Assembly (NCBI RefSeq): GCF_004770055.1
Contig: NZ_RQEP01000012.1
Location: forward strand, 124,001 to 188,000
Direction: 5' to 3'
Length of the DNA stretch: 64,000 bases
Source: Leptospira semungkisensis
GTDB lineage: Bacteria; Spirochaetota; Leptospiria; Leptospirales; Leptospiraceae
Of this stretch, positions 54,110-63,212 are shown one piece after another. Position 1 is the first letter of the stretch. Each line of letters begins with the position of its first letter. A program made the translations under genes and the position numbers. Under the pieces are notes generated by a model, which was given only the letters and a program-made list of their open reading frames with translations, made no database searches and was not told the origin of the DNA.

Positions 54110-56251
54110 ATGCGGAAAGAAAAACAATCTCGGGTCACAAGCTTATTGTTTTTAGGATTCGGTTTTCTTTCCTTCCTTCTATCTAACCAAGAACTGTATT
54201 CTAAAGAAAATCAGGAGAGATTTCCCCTGGAGAAGGAGATGCACGGGATCTCCTTACTCCCTTATATTTCCGTTTATATAGACGAAACAGGCAAGAAACC
54301 CTTCTTCGAGATCGTTAAGGCGTTTGATCGAGGTGAATCTAAAAAGCTAGGTCACAATAGTCTAGGCTATTCGCAAGCGGCGATCTGGGTAAAGATCGAA
54401 ACGGAGAACGAAACGGACAGAAGTATCGATTGGATCCTTGAGATCGATTATGCTTTGTTAGACTATGTAGAAATGTATTCCGGAAGAAGATCGGAAAACG
54501 CGGTCAATCGTTCCGGAGATATGAGAGAATTCGGATTTCGTCCGATTGAACATAGGAATTTCGCGTATCCATTCACGGATCGACCTGGATCCGTTAGAGA
54601 GATCTATTTTAGGATCGCAAGCTCAAGCTCCATTCTACTTCCTTTTCTGGTATTTACAAAAGGAGAATTCACCGAGCATGCGTTCTTAGAGCAGCTGTTT
54701 TTAGGATTATACTACGGGTCCATGTTGATCATGGTAGTATATAATCTTTTTCTACTATTTTCTACCAGAGATAAAAGCTATCTATATTATGTTTTATATA
54801 TATTGTCTTATATCTTATTCCAATTCACATTGAACGGTTTGTCTTTTCAATATCTCTGGAGAAACTCCGTTCTTTGGGCGAATTATAGTCTTCCTTTCTC
54901 GATCTTTACGGTGCTTTTAGCAGGCAGTGCCTTCGGCAGATCCTTTTTAAACGCTGTGGAATATACTCCAAAGACTTCCCGAGTGTACTATGTTTTATTC
55001 GGATTAAGCGGATTCGGAATGTTCTCGACCCTCTTTCTTTGGGAGTACAGGACCGCGATCATGGCGAGCCTAATACTGATGTTTGTGACCTTGGGGTTCT
55101 TGATCGCAAACGGGATCCAATGTTTGCTCGCCGGCAGAAGAGAGGCGAAGTATTTTCTTTTAGCTTGGTCATTCTTTCTATTCTTCAGTTTTCTCTTCGG
55201 GTTGAAATCCTTCGGCATCCTTCCTAATAATTTTTTCACACTTTGGGGGATCCAAGTCGGTTCCGTGATGGAAGTAAGCTTATTGTCCTTGGGACTTGCA
55301 GACAGGATCAAAGGACTCTCGGATGAGCTTACATCTAGAGTGAACGAACTTGGTAGAATAAGAACAGAGGCCGAAGAATCAGAGGCAAAATACAGGAGCT
55401 TATTCGAAGCAGAAGAGGATTTTCTTTTCTCCTTAGATCAAAACTGGAATGTGCTCGCTGCCAACCGCTCCGTCTCCAAGCATATCGGGTTCAAGCCCCA
55501 AGAAGTAGTCGGAAAGAATTTCATGGAGCTGATCTATAAGGCAGGAGAATTACAGGATGCGTATAAGAAATTATACGTTCTCGAAAAACTAGAAGAGCTT
55601 GCCTCAGAAGGAAAACCAGTCCGTTTCCTAGCGGAGTTCCTACAGAAATATTTGAGAGAACCGAAGGAATTGCAGATCCAATTCCAAATCCTGGAATATG
55701 AGGGACAAAGAGAGATTCTAGGAAGAGCCTATGAGCCGGATCAGGATTTGATGTCCAGGTTCGTGGATGATGAGAAGACAGTTTATTCTGCGAATAATTA
55801 TCTGCAGAATGCGGAACTTCTTAGCCAGAGAATGACTACTAATCTATATAGATTCACCGATCCGGGCACGATTACAGCGATCCGAAATTGCTTGAGAGAA
55901 ATGATCATCAATGCGATCGAGCATGGAAACTTGAACATCAGTTTCGAAGAGAAGACAAGAGCCATGTCGGACGGAAGCTATTTTAGGTTTGTGCAGGAAA
56001 GGCAAAAGGATCCTTACTATAAATCCAAGAAAGTTAAGGTGGAATATTCTCTTTCCAGAGATAGACTTGGAGTTCGGATTACGGATGAAGGAAAAGGATT
56101 CAATCATGCCAGATTGATGAAAAGCAGCATGGACAAATTGAACTCGGAAGGGATCACCCATGGTAGAGGATTGACCTTGACCCTTTCTACATTCGATCTG
56201 GTAAAATTCAATAGTTCCGGAAATCAGGTCACATTAATTAAGTATTTTTAA
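54110..56251 (+). CDS. 7TMR-DISM sensor with PAS and RsbW-like ATPase domain
   Basis: A 713-aa sensor. Signal segment at about 12-27, DISM extracellular domain (beta, with YSQAAIWVKIETENETDRSIDWILEI, about 50-185), seven membrane helices about 195-400, coiled coil, PAS domain (DFLFSLDQNWNVLAANRSVSKHIGF, about 435-540), and a GHKL ATPase: REMIINAIEHGN (N-box) and ITDEGKGFNHAR (G1), THGRGL (G2). There is no His phospho-acceptor box, so it looks like a membrane serine-kinase/anti-sigma (RsbW type) rather than a histidine kinase. A RsbU phosphatase is encoded at 35652. Confidence 0.88.
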   Translation: MRKEKQSRVTSLLFLGFGFLSFLLSNQELYSKENQERFPLEKEMHGISLLPYISVYIDETGKKPFFEIVKAFDRGESKKLGHNSLGYSQAAIWVKIETENETDRSIDWILEIDYALLDYVEMYSGRRSENAVNRSGDMREFGFRPIEHRNFAYPFTDRPGSVREIYFRIASSSSILLPFLVFTKGEFTEHAFLEQLFLGLYYGSMLIMVVYNLFLLFSTRDKSYLYYVLYILSYILFQFTLNGLSFQYLWRNSVLWANYSLPFSIFTVLLAGSAFGRSFLNAVEYTPKTSRVYYVLFGLSGFGMFSTLFLWEYRTAIMASLILMFVTLGFLIANGIQCLLAGRREAKYFLLAWSFFLFFSFLFGLKSFGILPNNFFTLWGIQVGSVMEVSLLSLGLADRIKGLSDELTSRVNELGRIRTEAEESEAKYRSLFEAEEDFLFSLDQNWNVLAANRSVSKHIGFKPQEVVGKNFMELIYKAGELQDAYKKLYVLEKLEELASEGKPVRFLAEFLQKYLREPKELQIQFQILEYEGQREILGRAYEPDQDLMSRFVDDEKTVYSANNYLQNAELLSQRMTTNLYRFTDPGTITAIRNCLREMIINAIEHGNLNISFEEKTRAMSDGSYFRFVQERQKDPYYKSKKVKVEYSLSRDRLGVRITDEGKGFNHARLMKSSMDKLNSEGITHGRGLTLTLSTFDLVKFNSSGNQVTLIKYF

Positions 56252-56265
56252 TATTGGGTTCTAAA

Positions 56266-56811
56266 ATGAAAAATAGCATCGCTCTTCTTGTTTCCTTATT
56301 CTTATTCGCAAACTGTGCTTCCGGTCAAGGAACTAGACCAAAGGCAAAAGATCCGAATGCGGCAGCGGCAACCATTGCTTCTGAACTTAGATACCAGTTT
56401 CTATCTTCTCTCAAGGCTCAGGGAGGAAAATTGCCTGCAAGGCTCGGAATTCTAGACATTATCAACGAAGAAGGAAAGAGTTCCCAATTGGGGAGAATGA
56501 TCTCGGACCGTTTGAGCAAAGAATTATTCGATCCTAAGACGTTCATTCTTTTAGAAAGAGATAGATTGAATCAGGTGATCGGAGAGCAGACTTTCCAAGA
56601 AACCGGATTGGTGCTGAGCGATCAGATCGTATCTGCCGGAAAATTATCCGGAGCGGAATATTTGACGCTAGGCCAGATAGTATTCCAAGATCAGGTTTTC
56701 CTTTTAAATATTCGGATCGTTTCTTTGGGAGGAGTGATCTGCGCGACTGCGGACATACTATTCGATTCCGACGACGACACTTACTCTAAATATAAAGAAT
56801 CCATTAAATAA
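56266..56811 (+). CDS. FlgO/CsgG-like lipoprotein
   Basis: A 181-aa lipoprotein (Cys17 in LFANCASG) with a FlgO-type domain: SELRYQFLSSLKAQGGKLPARLGILDIINEEGKSSQLGRMISDRLSKELFDPKTFILLERDRLNQVI is the heart of that fold. FlgO and the CsgG N-terminal region are outer-membrane-associated; the role here is unknown. The ATG at 56266 is used rather than a TTG 12 bases upstream. Follows the DISM sensor by 14 bases and is probably in its operon. Confidence 0.8.
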   Translation: MKNSIALLVSLFLFANCASGQGTRPKAKDPNAAAATIASELRYQFLSSLKAQGGKLPARLGILDIINEEGKSSQLGRMISDRLSKELFDPKTFILLERDRLNQVIGEQTFQETGLVLSDQIVSAGKLSGAEYLTLGQIVFQDQVFLLNIRIVSLGGVICATADILFDSDDDTYSKYKESIK

Positions 56812-56853
56812 CTTGAAGGATAGACTCGGTCTCTCAAGCTGTCTAGACGGTTT

Positions 56854-57258
56854 ATGAAGTCTCTTCTTCGCTTATTCCTATTTGGATTTTTTCTGATCCT
56901 TGTAACCGATTTGTATTCGGAAGTCCATAGACATTCCGAAATGGACAAGACACTTCTTTCTACTTGGAACAAAACCTTTCCGGTGCCTTATACAAAGATC
57001 TTGAAAAGGGATCTGGCTGGAAAGGGTGTGCTCTATTATAGAAAAAATTCCAAGAAGTCAGTATATATCTATTCCTTCGTAGTATTTCTTCCTCTTTATT
57101 CGGAGGAAGGGGAGAAGGCAGTTCAGAAGGAAGGCGGAAGAGAAGTGAAACTCAAATTGATCTATGATCCGTCCTCCGATGAGGACAAATATACGATTGA
57201 ATTGGGCGAGTTTGATGAAATATATGATGCGAAAGGAATTATAAGATGGATCCGATGA
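56854..57258 (+). CDS. Exported hypothetical protein, 134 aa
   Basis: Signal peptide at the N-terminus (LLRLFLFGFFLILVTDLYS), then a mature part rich in Lys and Tyr (GVLYYRKNSKKSVYIYSFVVFLPLY) ending in LGEFDEIYDAKGIIRWIR. No family recognised. Its 3' end overlaps the UGPase start (ATG at 57246) by 13 bases, so translation may be coupled. Confidence 0.7.
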   Translation: MKSLLRLFLFGFFLILVTDLYSEVHRHSEMDKTLLSTWNKTFPVPYTKILKRDLAGKGVLYYRKNSKKSVYIYSFVVFLPLYSEEGEKAVQKEGGREVKLKLIYDPSSDEDKYTIELGEFDEIYDAKGIIRWIR

Positions 57259-58676
57259 TTGCCGAATCCGAAAAACTGATACGAGAGAAGATGGAAGTAG
57301 AAGGACTATCTTCCGAATTTATCTCCGACTTTCTTTCCAAGATAGAAGAAGTCCGCAACGGAGAGACTGGGATCGTAAAATGGGAAGAAGTTGGGGATCT
57401 GGATCCTTCTTCTGATGAGATCTCCTTAGAAAAGATAGAATCTTCTTATGTAGGAGATCCTACTTATCTAAATCAATTAGTTGTAATTAAATTGAATGGT
57501 GGGCTCGGGACTAGTATGGGTCTTTCTGGCCCGAAATCCTTGATAGAGATCAAGGATGGAATGTCTTTTTTAGAGATCATCTGCAGACAGATCGGTCATA
57601 TTCGAGAGCAATACAATTTGGAAGTTCCTCTTGTGCTGATGGATAGTTTCAGCACACAAGAGCAAAGTCTGGCCGAATTGAAAAAGATAGGCTTCACTCA
57701 AGATTATCCGATGAGCTTTTTGCAGCATAAGGTGCCGAGGCTTGTTGTTCCAAATTTAATTCCTCTCGAAACGCAAAAGGATAAGAATGAAGAATGGTGC
57801 CCTCCTGGCCACGGAGATATCTGGTTTACTCTTTTGGAAACTGGGCTCTTGGACCAACTCTTAGAGAAAGGGTATAAGGTAGCATTCGTTTCCAATGGGG
57901 ATAATTTAGGAGCTACAGTTCACGCTGGTATCTTAGAATATATTCTGAAAGAAGATTTAGAATTCTGTATGGAGATGACTCCAAAAACTCTCGCCGACAA
58001 AAAAGGGGGAGCAATCTTCAGAAGGGTAGTAGGCAAAGAAAAGAAGAACTTACAATTGCTGGAAACTGCGCAGGTCCCAACGGAATATATGCATGAGTTC
58101 GAAGGCTTAGGAAAGTTTAGAACATTCTCTACTAATAATCTTTGGATCCGATTGGATGTTCTAAAAGAGAAACTGCTTGCTGATAAGTTTCGACTCTCCT
58201 TGATCGTGAACCCGAAGAAGGTAGAAGGGAAGGAGGTCCTACAATTAGAAACTGCAATGGGCTCTGCTATCCAAAACTTTTCTAAGGCAAAGGGCATTAT
58301 TATTCCTAGAGATAGATTTGCTCCAGTAAAGAAATGCGAGGATTATCTAGTGCGTCGTTCAGACGCGTATTCCTTAAATCATGATTTCTCAGTTACCATG
58401 TCCCAAGACAGAAAGAAAGAAGGGCTTGCGGAGCTAGTAGTTTCTCTGGACGAATCATATTATAAGAAAGTGGGAGACTTCAATGCAAGGATGCAGGTCA
58501 TCCCTTCTTTAGTGCGCTGCACCTCTCTAAAAGTAGAGGGAGATATTTTGTTTGATACGAAAGTAATTATGGAAGGAGATATCACTCTAGTAAATCCTGG
58601 TCCTGGACAAAGAAAGTTGTCTGAATTGGGCAAGGAAAGGATTGTAAATGAGAGTTTGCGATTCCGCTTTACATAA
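57246..58676 (+). CDS. UTP-glucose-1-phosphate uridylyltransferase, eukaryotic-type
   Basis: A 476-aa nucleotidyltransferase making UDP-glucose. The diagnostic stretch is VVIKLNGGLGTSMGLSGPKSL (about 78-98), followed by FSTQEQSLAELKK, PPGHGDIW, SNGDNLGATV and NNLWIRLDVL; the C-terminal left-handed beta-helix is present (LKVEGDILFDTKVIMEGDITL). This LNGGLGT form is the eukaryotic/UGP2 family, not the bacterial GalU family. Supplies glycan precursors. Two in-frame ATGs (57246, 57255) are possible; overlaps the upstream gene. Confidence 0.93.
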   Translation: MDPMIAESEKLIREKMEVEGLSSEFISDFLSKIEEVRNGETGIVKWEEVGDLDPSSDEISLEKIESSYVGDPTYLNQLVVIKLNGGLGTSMGLSGPKSLIEIKDGMSFLEIICRQIGHIREQYNLEVPLVLMDSFSTQEQSLAELKKIGFTQDYPMSFLQHKVPRLVVPNLIPLETQKDKNEEWCPPGHGDIWFTLLETGLLDQLLEKGYKVAFVSNGDNLGATVHAGILEYILKEDLEFCMEMTPKTLADKKGGAIFRRVVGKEKKNLQLLETAQVPTEYMHEFEGLGKFRTFSTNNLWIRLDVLKEKLLADKFRLSLIVNPKKVEGKEVLQLETAMGSAIQNFSKAKGIIIPRDRFAPVKKCEDYLVRRSDAYSLNHDFSVTMSQDRKKEGLAELVVSLDESYYKKVGDFNARMQVIPSLVRCTSLKVEGDILFDTKVIMEGDITLVNPGPGQRKLSELGKERIVNESLRFRFT

Positions 58677-58730
58677 AACAACAGTCGTTTAAAATCCAGT
58701 CCACGGGATTGCGCTTGCAAGTCCGTCCCT

Positions 58731-60104
58731 ATGCCAATTCATGCTTCAAACGAAATGACAGATACCTCTGACTTAAAATTAAGATCCTTCGATATGGGGG
58801 ATCTCGAGCAGTTTAAGACGGTATTCATAAATGAAAATCGTGGGAAGCCTATCTTCCTCCTTCGCTTTCAGAATATCTCTACGATCTCCTTAGTGGAGTT
58901 CATCCAACTGATCCCTCAAAGAATTGCGGATATAGAACCTTCTCATCGAGAACTGTTCCGTTACTATGCCTATGGGGATAAAAAGAATCTGCTGATCGGA
59001 GTTGCTCCTTTGGATCATTCCGGGATGGAGAATCTTGCAAATTTCGATGCTGCTATGGGAAGGTTCCATGATCATTCCGTACGCACCGGAACAATGAACT
59101 TTGATTTCGGGATCGGTAGAACCCAATGCAATTTTATTTCCTATGTCGAAGAGATTTTTAGGGAGCTGGACTCTTCTTCCTTAAAGAATCTGAAGGACAA
59201 TCTTGTTCGTTGGAGCTGGACCTACCTCAATCGAGTAAACGATTATTTCGCGAATGAACGCCCGGACGCGGTGATTCAGCCGATCATTCATTATAATCAT
59301 AGGGACCATACTTTCTCCATGAAAGGGGGAGAGGTTTTCGTGGGCGGTGAGGCCTATGCAGGTTATTCGGATTTGATCCGGGACATTCCTCATGACCAGG
59401 ATCTAAATCGGATCGAACTTCTCATCATAGAGAAATTGATCATGTCCTGCAACGGTTCTCCTGGACTTTTGAAATTTAATATTTCTCCTCAAACGCTGAT
59501 CGATACATTTGATACAGATGAGAAGGTAACCCGATTCCACGAACTCTTGCTGAAGCAAAATCTGAACCCTCAGAATATCCGTATGGAGCTGATCGAAAAA
59601 CCATACGAGGAATCCGAAGCCACTCTAAAGTCGGTGTGCAGAAGGTTCTGGAATTTTGGGATTAGCTTTGCGGCGGACGACTTCGGAGTGAAGAGCCAAA
59701 GCCATCAGGTTGTTTTGGATCTGGGAGAAATGATCAAAGAGTTTAAACTCGATCCGATCAGCTTTAAGTTCAAAGCCGACCAGGACCTTACCAAATTCTT
59801 GGACAACCTTGCATTCATCGATTATTGCAGAAGATTATCCGATAACAGAGAAGCGATCATCACTGCGGAAGCTTTGGAAGATATCGATTCCCTGAACTTC
59901 CTGATCACTCACCAAGTTTATTATTTCCAAGCCAACCTTTTCTGTAGAAAGATCTGGATAGAAGATTATAAGGATCGTTTTAAGGAAATGCAGAAGCTTC
60001 CTGAAACTGCGGTTACCAAGATCTTAAGTTCTCCGGAGTTAACGGAAAGATTGAAAGGTGTCGGAAATATTTTCGTTTTAGCAAGAGATCTAGATCTGTT
60101 TTAA
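58731..60104 (+). CDS. Divergent EAL-domain (c-di-GMP phosphodiesterase-like) protein
   Basis: A 457-aa protein. From about 190: VGGEAYAGYSDLI in place of the EAL motif (EAY), LKFNISPQTLI, MELIEKPY, AADDFGVKSQS (DDFGxK for DDFGTG), ISFKFK (the usual KID reads KFK), and ITAEALEDIDSLNFL with YYFQANLF for the terminal QGY motif. Catalytic Glu, Asn, the Asp pair and AE are recognisable; the loop-6 Gly and KID Asp are changed. Residual activity is possible. The N-terminal 190 residues resemble a degenerate GGDEF-like domain (MNFDFGIGRTQC). Function: c-di-GMP binding or hydrolysis, inferred. Confidence 0.75.
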   Translation: MPIHASNEMTDTSDLKLRSFDMGDLEQFKTVFINENRGKPIFLLRFQNISTISLVEFIQLIPQRIADIEPSHRELFRYYAYGDKKNLLIGVAPLDHSGMENLANFDAAMGRFHDHSVRTGTMNFDFGIGRTQCNFISYVEEIFRELDSSSLKNLKDNLVRWSWTYLNRVNDYFANERPDAVIQPIIHYNHRDHTFSMKGGEVFVGGEAYAGYSDLIRDIPHDQDLNRIELLIIEKLIMSCNGSPGLLKFNISPQTLIDTFDTDEKVTRFHELLLKQNLNPQNIRMELIEKPYEESEATLKSVCRRFWNFGISFAADDFGVKSQSHQVVLDLGEMIKEFKLDPISFKFKADQDLTKFLDNLAFIDYCRRLSDNREAIITAEALEDIDSLNFLITHQVYYFQANLFCRKIWIEDYKDRFKEMQKLPETAVTKILSSPELTERLKGVGNIFVLARDLDLF

Positions 60105-60124
60105 GGGGGCGTTGTCTCACCCCC
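60105..60124. terminator. Candidate hairpin between convergent genes
   Basis: GGGGG and CCCCC (60105-60109, 60120-60124) form a 5-bp stem right after the EAL gene's stop and before the protease gene's end. Neither side has a strong T-tract, so terminator strength is doubtful. Confidence 0.45.
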
Positions 60125-60135
60125 TGCAAAATTCC

Positions 60136-62586
60136 TTACTCCTTCAGGAAGTTTAACGTGGACTTTTGATTGATAATCCCGTTGTCCTTCAGAGTAACTT
60201 GTAGTGCATCTCCAGAGTTCTCGATCTCGATCTTAAATTTTCCTTCTTTATCGATGATCGGACTGTTCTCCACATATCTTCCTTCGAAGATTTTCTGTTT
60301 ATTGAATTTCACTACGTAGTTCACGTTGTCCTGGCTCTCGATCTCTAAAAGGACTTGATTGACTCCTTTAGATCCGTCCCAGGCCATAGCAGTCCATGGT
60401 CCTTTAAATTTTTCTAAACTAGAATCACCGCCGAAAGATCGCATTGCAGCCGCGGGTTTGGCCTTGGAGAGAACTGCGGAGATAGGATTTGCACGATCAC
60501 TTTCTCCTCCGAGATCCGTTTTCGCTGTGACCGAGTATAGATATAATGTTTCTTTTTCAGGGATGTCCGCTGTATATGCTGATGTTTTATCGTTTGTGGA
60601 TGAAAGGAAGTCCCAAGAAGAGGAGCCTCTTTTCTTTCTATAAACGTAATATTCATTTGCGCCTTTCACCAGATCCCATTTCAAAGATATCTTGCCGGCC
60701 TTTGCGTCCGTGCTTCCTTTCAGATTTTCAGGAGAAGGTAATTTGGCTCCTCTTTGCTTGTTTGGATCGATGTACCCGTAAGCATAATCAGAGAATGGTC
60801 CTGATAGACCGTCTTTATTGACTGCGGCCACTGCATAGAACGCGTATTGTCCGGATAATTTCTCATCTATGAAATTTTCTCTAGGCTCTTCTGCAAGTTT
60901 GGCCCAGGCTCCTCCTCCAAAGATCCCCGTGATATTGTATCGATAGATCACGTACTTGGAAGCACCGGCCACCTTTTGCCAATGCAATTCTATTTTACTA
61001 TTGTATAATCCTTTCGTAGCCTTGAGGCCAGTAGGTTTAGAAGGCTTTGCTGTAAGCTTCGCCGTAAAGCCGGAAGCTGCGTCTGAGGCCTCTCCGGTTT
61101 TTCCGTTCCCTGTTGCTGCAATTACATAGAATTCGGTAACTCCGTTCTTTGCAGCTCCATTGTCCGAATAAGTCGAAGCCTTTGCCTTTCCGATAGATAG
61201 GTATTTCTTCTGAGTTGCGCTCCATTTATAAACGGAGTAATCAGTCACTCCATCAATGGTTTCCCAGACTAAATCTACCTTGTTGGAGAATTGCCCTTGG
61301 CTTGCCTTTACTCCTACTACCTTAGGTGGAGCCTTAGCTTCTTCCGTTTTTGCGTAACCGATAACATCTCCATTGGATAGATCCGAAGAATCGGAGTCGG
61401 TTAAAGTAGCGATCTTGTAGGAATATGCGAAGTCCTTTTGTACTCCGTCGTCGGTGAATCCGTTTGTTTGAGAAAGTCCGATCTTGGAAAAGGAAGAATC
61501 TCCAGAACCCTTTCTGTAGATCTCATAACCGATTGCGAGTGGGATCGATTCCCAGGTCAAGATTACCTTATCGGAGAAAGAACCTTGGGAGGCTGAGATC
61601 TCTTTTGGAGGAAGGGGTTTTACTTTCTCAGGAGGCACAGGCTTTGTATCAGTAGCCGGCGGAAGGATATTATCCGTGGTTGTTGTAGTCGTAGTGCTTG
61701 TATCTGCGGTATTCGTCGCGGTAGTAGTGCTGGCGGGAGCCGTTTCATCCACCATTACGAATGCAGATTGGCAGATCTTGGAGAACCACTTATAGTCTAT
61801 ATAACCGTATCCATTGTCTCCCCATTGAGTGCTCCAAGAATTAATGAACTTAAATGCTCCTCTGGAATCATCATATCCTATAATCGCAATTGCATGACCT
61901 CCGTAGGTCTTGCCAATTCCTTCCTTATAAATCTGATCTCCTTTTAAGTTCATAAAGTTTTCATAAACTAGAATTCCGGCTACTACAGGCCTTCCTTCAT
62001 TGAGCTGGTTTTTAACCTCAGTCGGATCCGTTTGACGAACTCTCAGAAATTCCTTGGCCTTGTAGTTGGAAGCGGTATTTAATGCAGCTTGAGAAGGACG
62101 AGTTAGATAATCGTTCGGATTATATGGCATGCTGGTCCAAGGTGCCGCTCCATTCTCTACTACCAAACGCATAGCATCGGAGATCAAAGAACCATTATCC
62201 CTTCCTCCATTGATCTGATTATAGATGAATGCAGGAGAAAAAATATTAGAGTAATTCGGAGAGCCTGAAGAATCTTTCAACTTCCAGCCTGAGTTCTTTC
62301 TCTCCATATATTCCTGGTAGGACTTCGTTGCGTATGCGGTAGACCAGGCTACGCATGAACTCTGTTGTCCCTGGTCTCCTACAGGCGGCATAAAAGAAGA
62401 AAGATCTACGGAAGAGGGAAGTCCTCTATGCGCAATCTTGTACGGGTTTGCCTCTTTCAAGGAAGCGATCAGTTCTGCCGGTTCCTGTTTCATTCCCAAA
62501 GAAGGAGGGCTTTGAGAGAATAGGCCCGATGCGAAAACGAAAAATAGGAATGTGAATACGGATATTGTGCGAAGATTCGATTTCAT
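60136..62586 (-). CDS. Secreted C1A (papain-like) cysteine protease with FnIII-like repeats
   Basis: An 816-aa exported protein. Signal peptide at 1-25; no obvious propeptide beyond about 40 residues. Papain domain: oxyanion Gln72 and catalytic Cys78 in VGDQGQQSSCVAWSTAYA, His231 in YGGHAIAIIGYDD and Asn249 in FKFINSWSTQWGDNGYGYI. A Thr-rich low-complexity linker (about 283-310) is followed by four FnIII-like beta-sandwich repeats of about 90 residues (openings near ISASQGSFSDKVILTW, VKASQGQFSNKVDLVW, LKATKGLYNSKIELHW, KAGKISLKW) and a final beta domain. Likely surface-exposed or released. Forms a run with two downstream-oriented exported genes on the same strand. Confidence 0.9.
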   Translation of the reverse strand: MKSNLRTISVFTFLFFVFASGLFSQSPPSLGMKQEPAELIASLKEANPYKIAHRGLPSSVDLSSFMPPVGDQGQQSSCVAWSTAYATKSYQEYMERKNSGWKLKDSSGSPNYSNIFSPAFIYNQINGGRDNGSLISDAMRLVVENGAAPWTSMPYNPNDYLTRPSQAALNTASNYKAKEFLRVRQTDPTEVKNQLNEGRPVVAGILVYENFMNLKGDQIYKEGIGKTYGGHAIAIIGYDDSRGAFKFINSWSTQWGDNGYGYIDYKWFSKICQSAFVMVDETAPASTTTATNTADTSTTTTTTTDNILPPATDTKPVPPEKVKPLPPKEISASQGSFSDKVILTWESIPLAIGYEIYRKGSGDSSFSKIGLSQTNGFTDDGVQKDFAYSYKIATLTDSDSSDLSNGDVIGYAKTEEAKAPPKVVGVKASQGQFSNKVDLVWETIDGVTDYSVYKWSATQKKYLSIGKAKASTYSDNGAAKNGVTEFYVIAATGNGKTGEASDAASGFTAKLTAKPSKPTGLKATKGLYNSKIELHWQKVAGASKYVIYRYNITGIFGGGAWAKLAEEPRENFIDEKLSGQYAFYAVAAVNKDGLSGPFSDYAYGYIDPNKQRGAKLPSPENLKGSTDAKAGKISLKWDLVKGANEYYVYRKKRGSSSWDFLSSTNDKTSAYTADIPEKETLYLYSVTAKTDLGGESDRANPISAVLSKAKPAAAMRSFGGDSSLEKFKGPWTAMAWDGSKGVNQVLLEIESQDNVNYVVKFNKQKIFEGRYVENSPIIDKEGKFKIEIENSGDALQVTLKDNGIINQKSTLNFLKE

Positions 62587-62600
62587 TCGGTATTACCTTC

Positions 62601-63053
62601 TTAGTTCTTAACGTAGGATAGGATCTTTTCTTCCAGCTCTTTGCTGTATTCTCGAAATGCGTAAGGATGAGGCTCGTAAAGAGCGATAGTCTCCGACTCG
62701 TTCCCCTTGCTATCTTTTACTTTTTTCTTTATTAGAAAAAGTATATATTCTCCTTCTTGAGGAGTTGCCTTCAGCCATTTCCCGAAAAGTTCCGGAAAGA
62801 CTAAAAATGCTAGATCAAACTTCTGAGGCAAGGTGCTTCCACCCTTTAGAGGCTTGATCACTTCTACAGTCGCTGTGACCGAAATGGAGCTAGAAGAAAT
62901 CTTACTCTCCTTCACATTAGTGAGGCGAGCCAACGCGATATAATTAGAGGCGTTGACCTGGGATTCTAAAGGAAGAGGAGGGGTAAGTGCGGATAAGGGA
63001 AGAATGAAAATCAGTAAAAAAGCCAAGAATACCAAAGGCAATTGTCTTTGCAT
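62601..63053 (-). CDS. Exported hypothetical protein, 150 aa
   Basis: Signal peptide (QLPLVFLAFLLIFILPLSALT), then a small domain of alternating strands: NASNYIALARLTNVKESKI, SVTATVEVIKPLKGG, and GEYILFLIKKKVKDSKGN. This layout recalls short netrin/TIMP-like domains that begin with a processed N-terminus, but no conserved cysteines are present. The ATG at 63053 is preferred to an upstream start at 63086. Its stop lies 14 bases before the protease start; likely same operon. Confidence 0.65.
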   Translation of the reverse strand: MQRQLPLVFLAFLLIFILPLSALTPPLPLESQVNASNYIALARLTNVKESKISSSSISVTATVEVIKPLKGGSTLPQKFDLAFLVFPELFGKWLKATPQEGEYILFLIKKKVKDSKGNESETIALYEPHPYAFREYSKELEEKILSYVKN

Positions 63054-63212
63054 TGGAAGCCACTCCGGGAAACAAGTTTTTAACACGGCTTTCCACTCTA
63101 CTTCGAAATCCTCGGGTTTTTCAACGATTTTCCGCGCTATTGTTGAAGAAGAGCAGATGAAAATTTTACAGAAAAAGAAAACTAGATCGGATTTTTGTGG
63201 GAGAAGCTGGAA

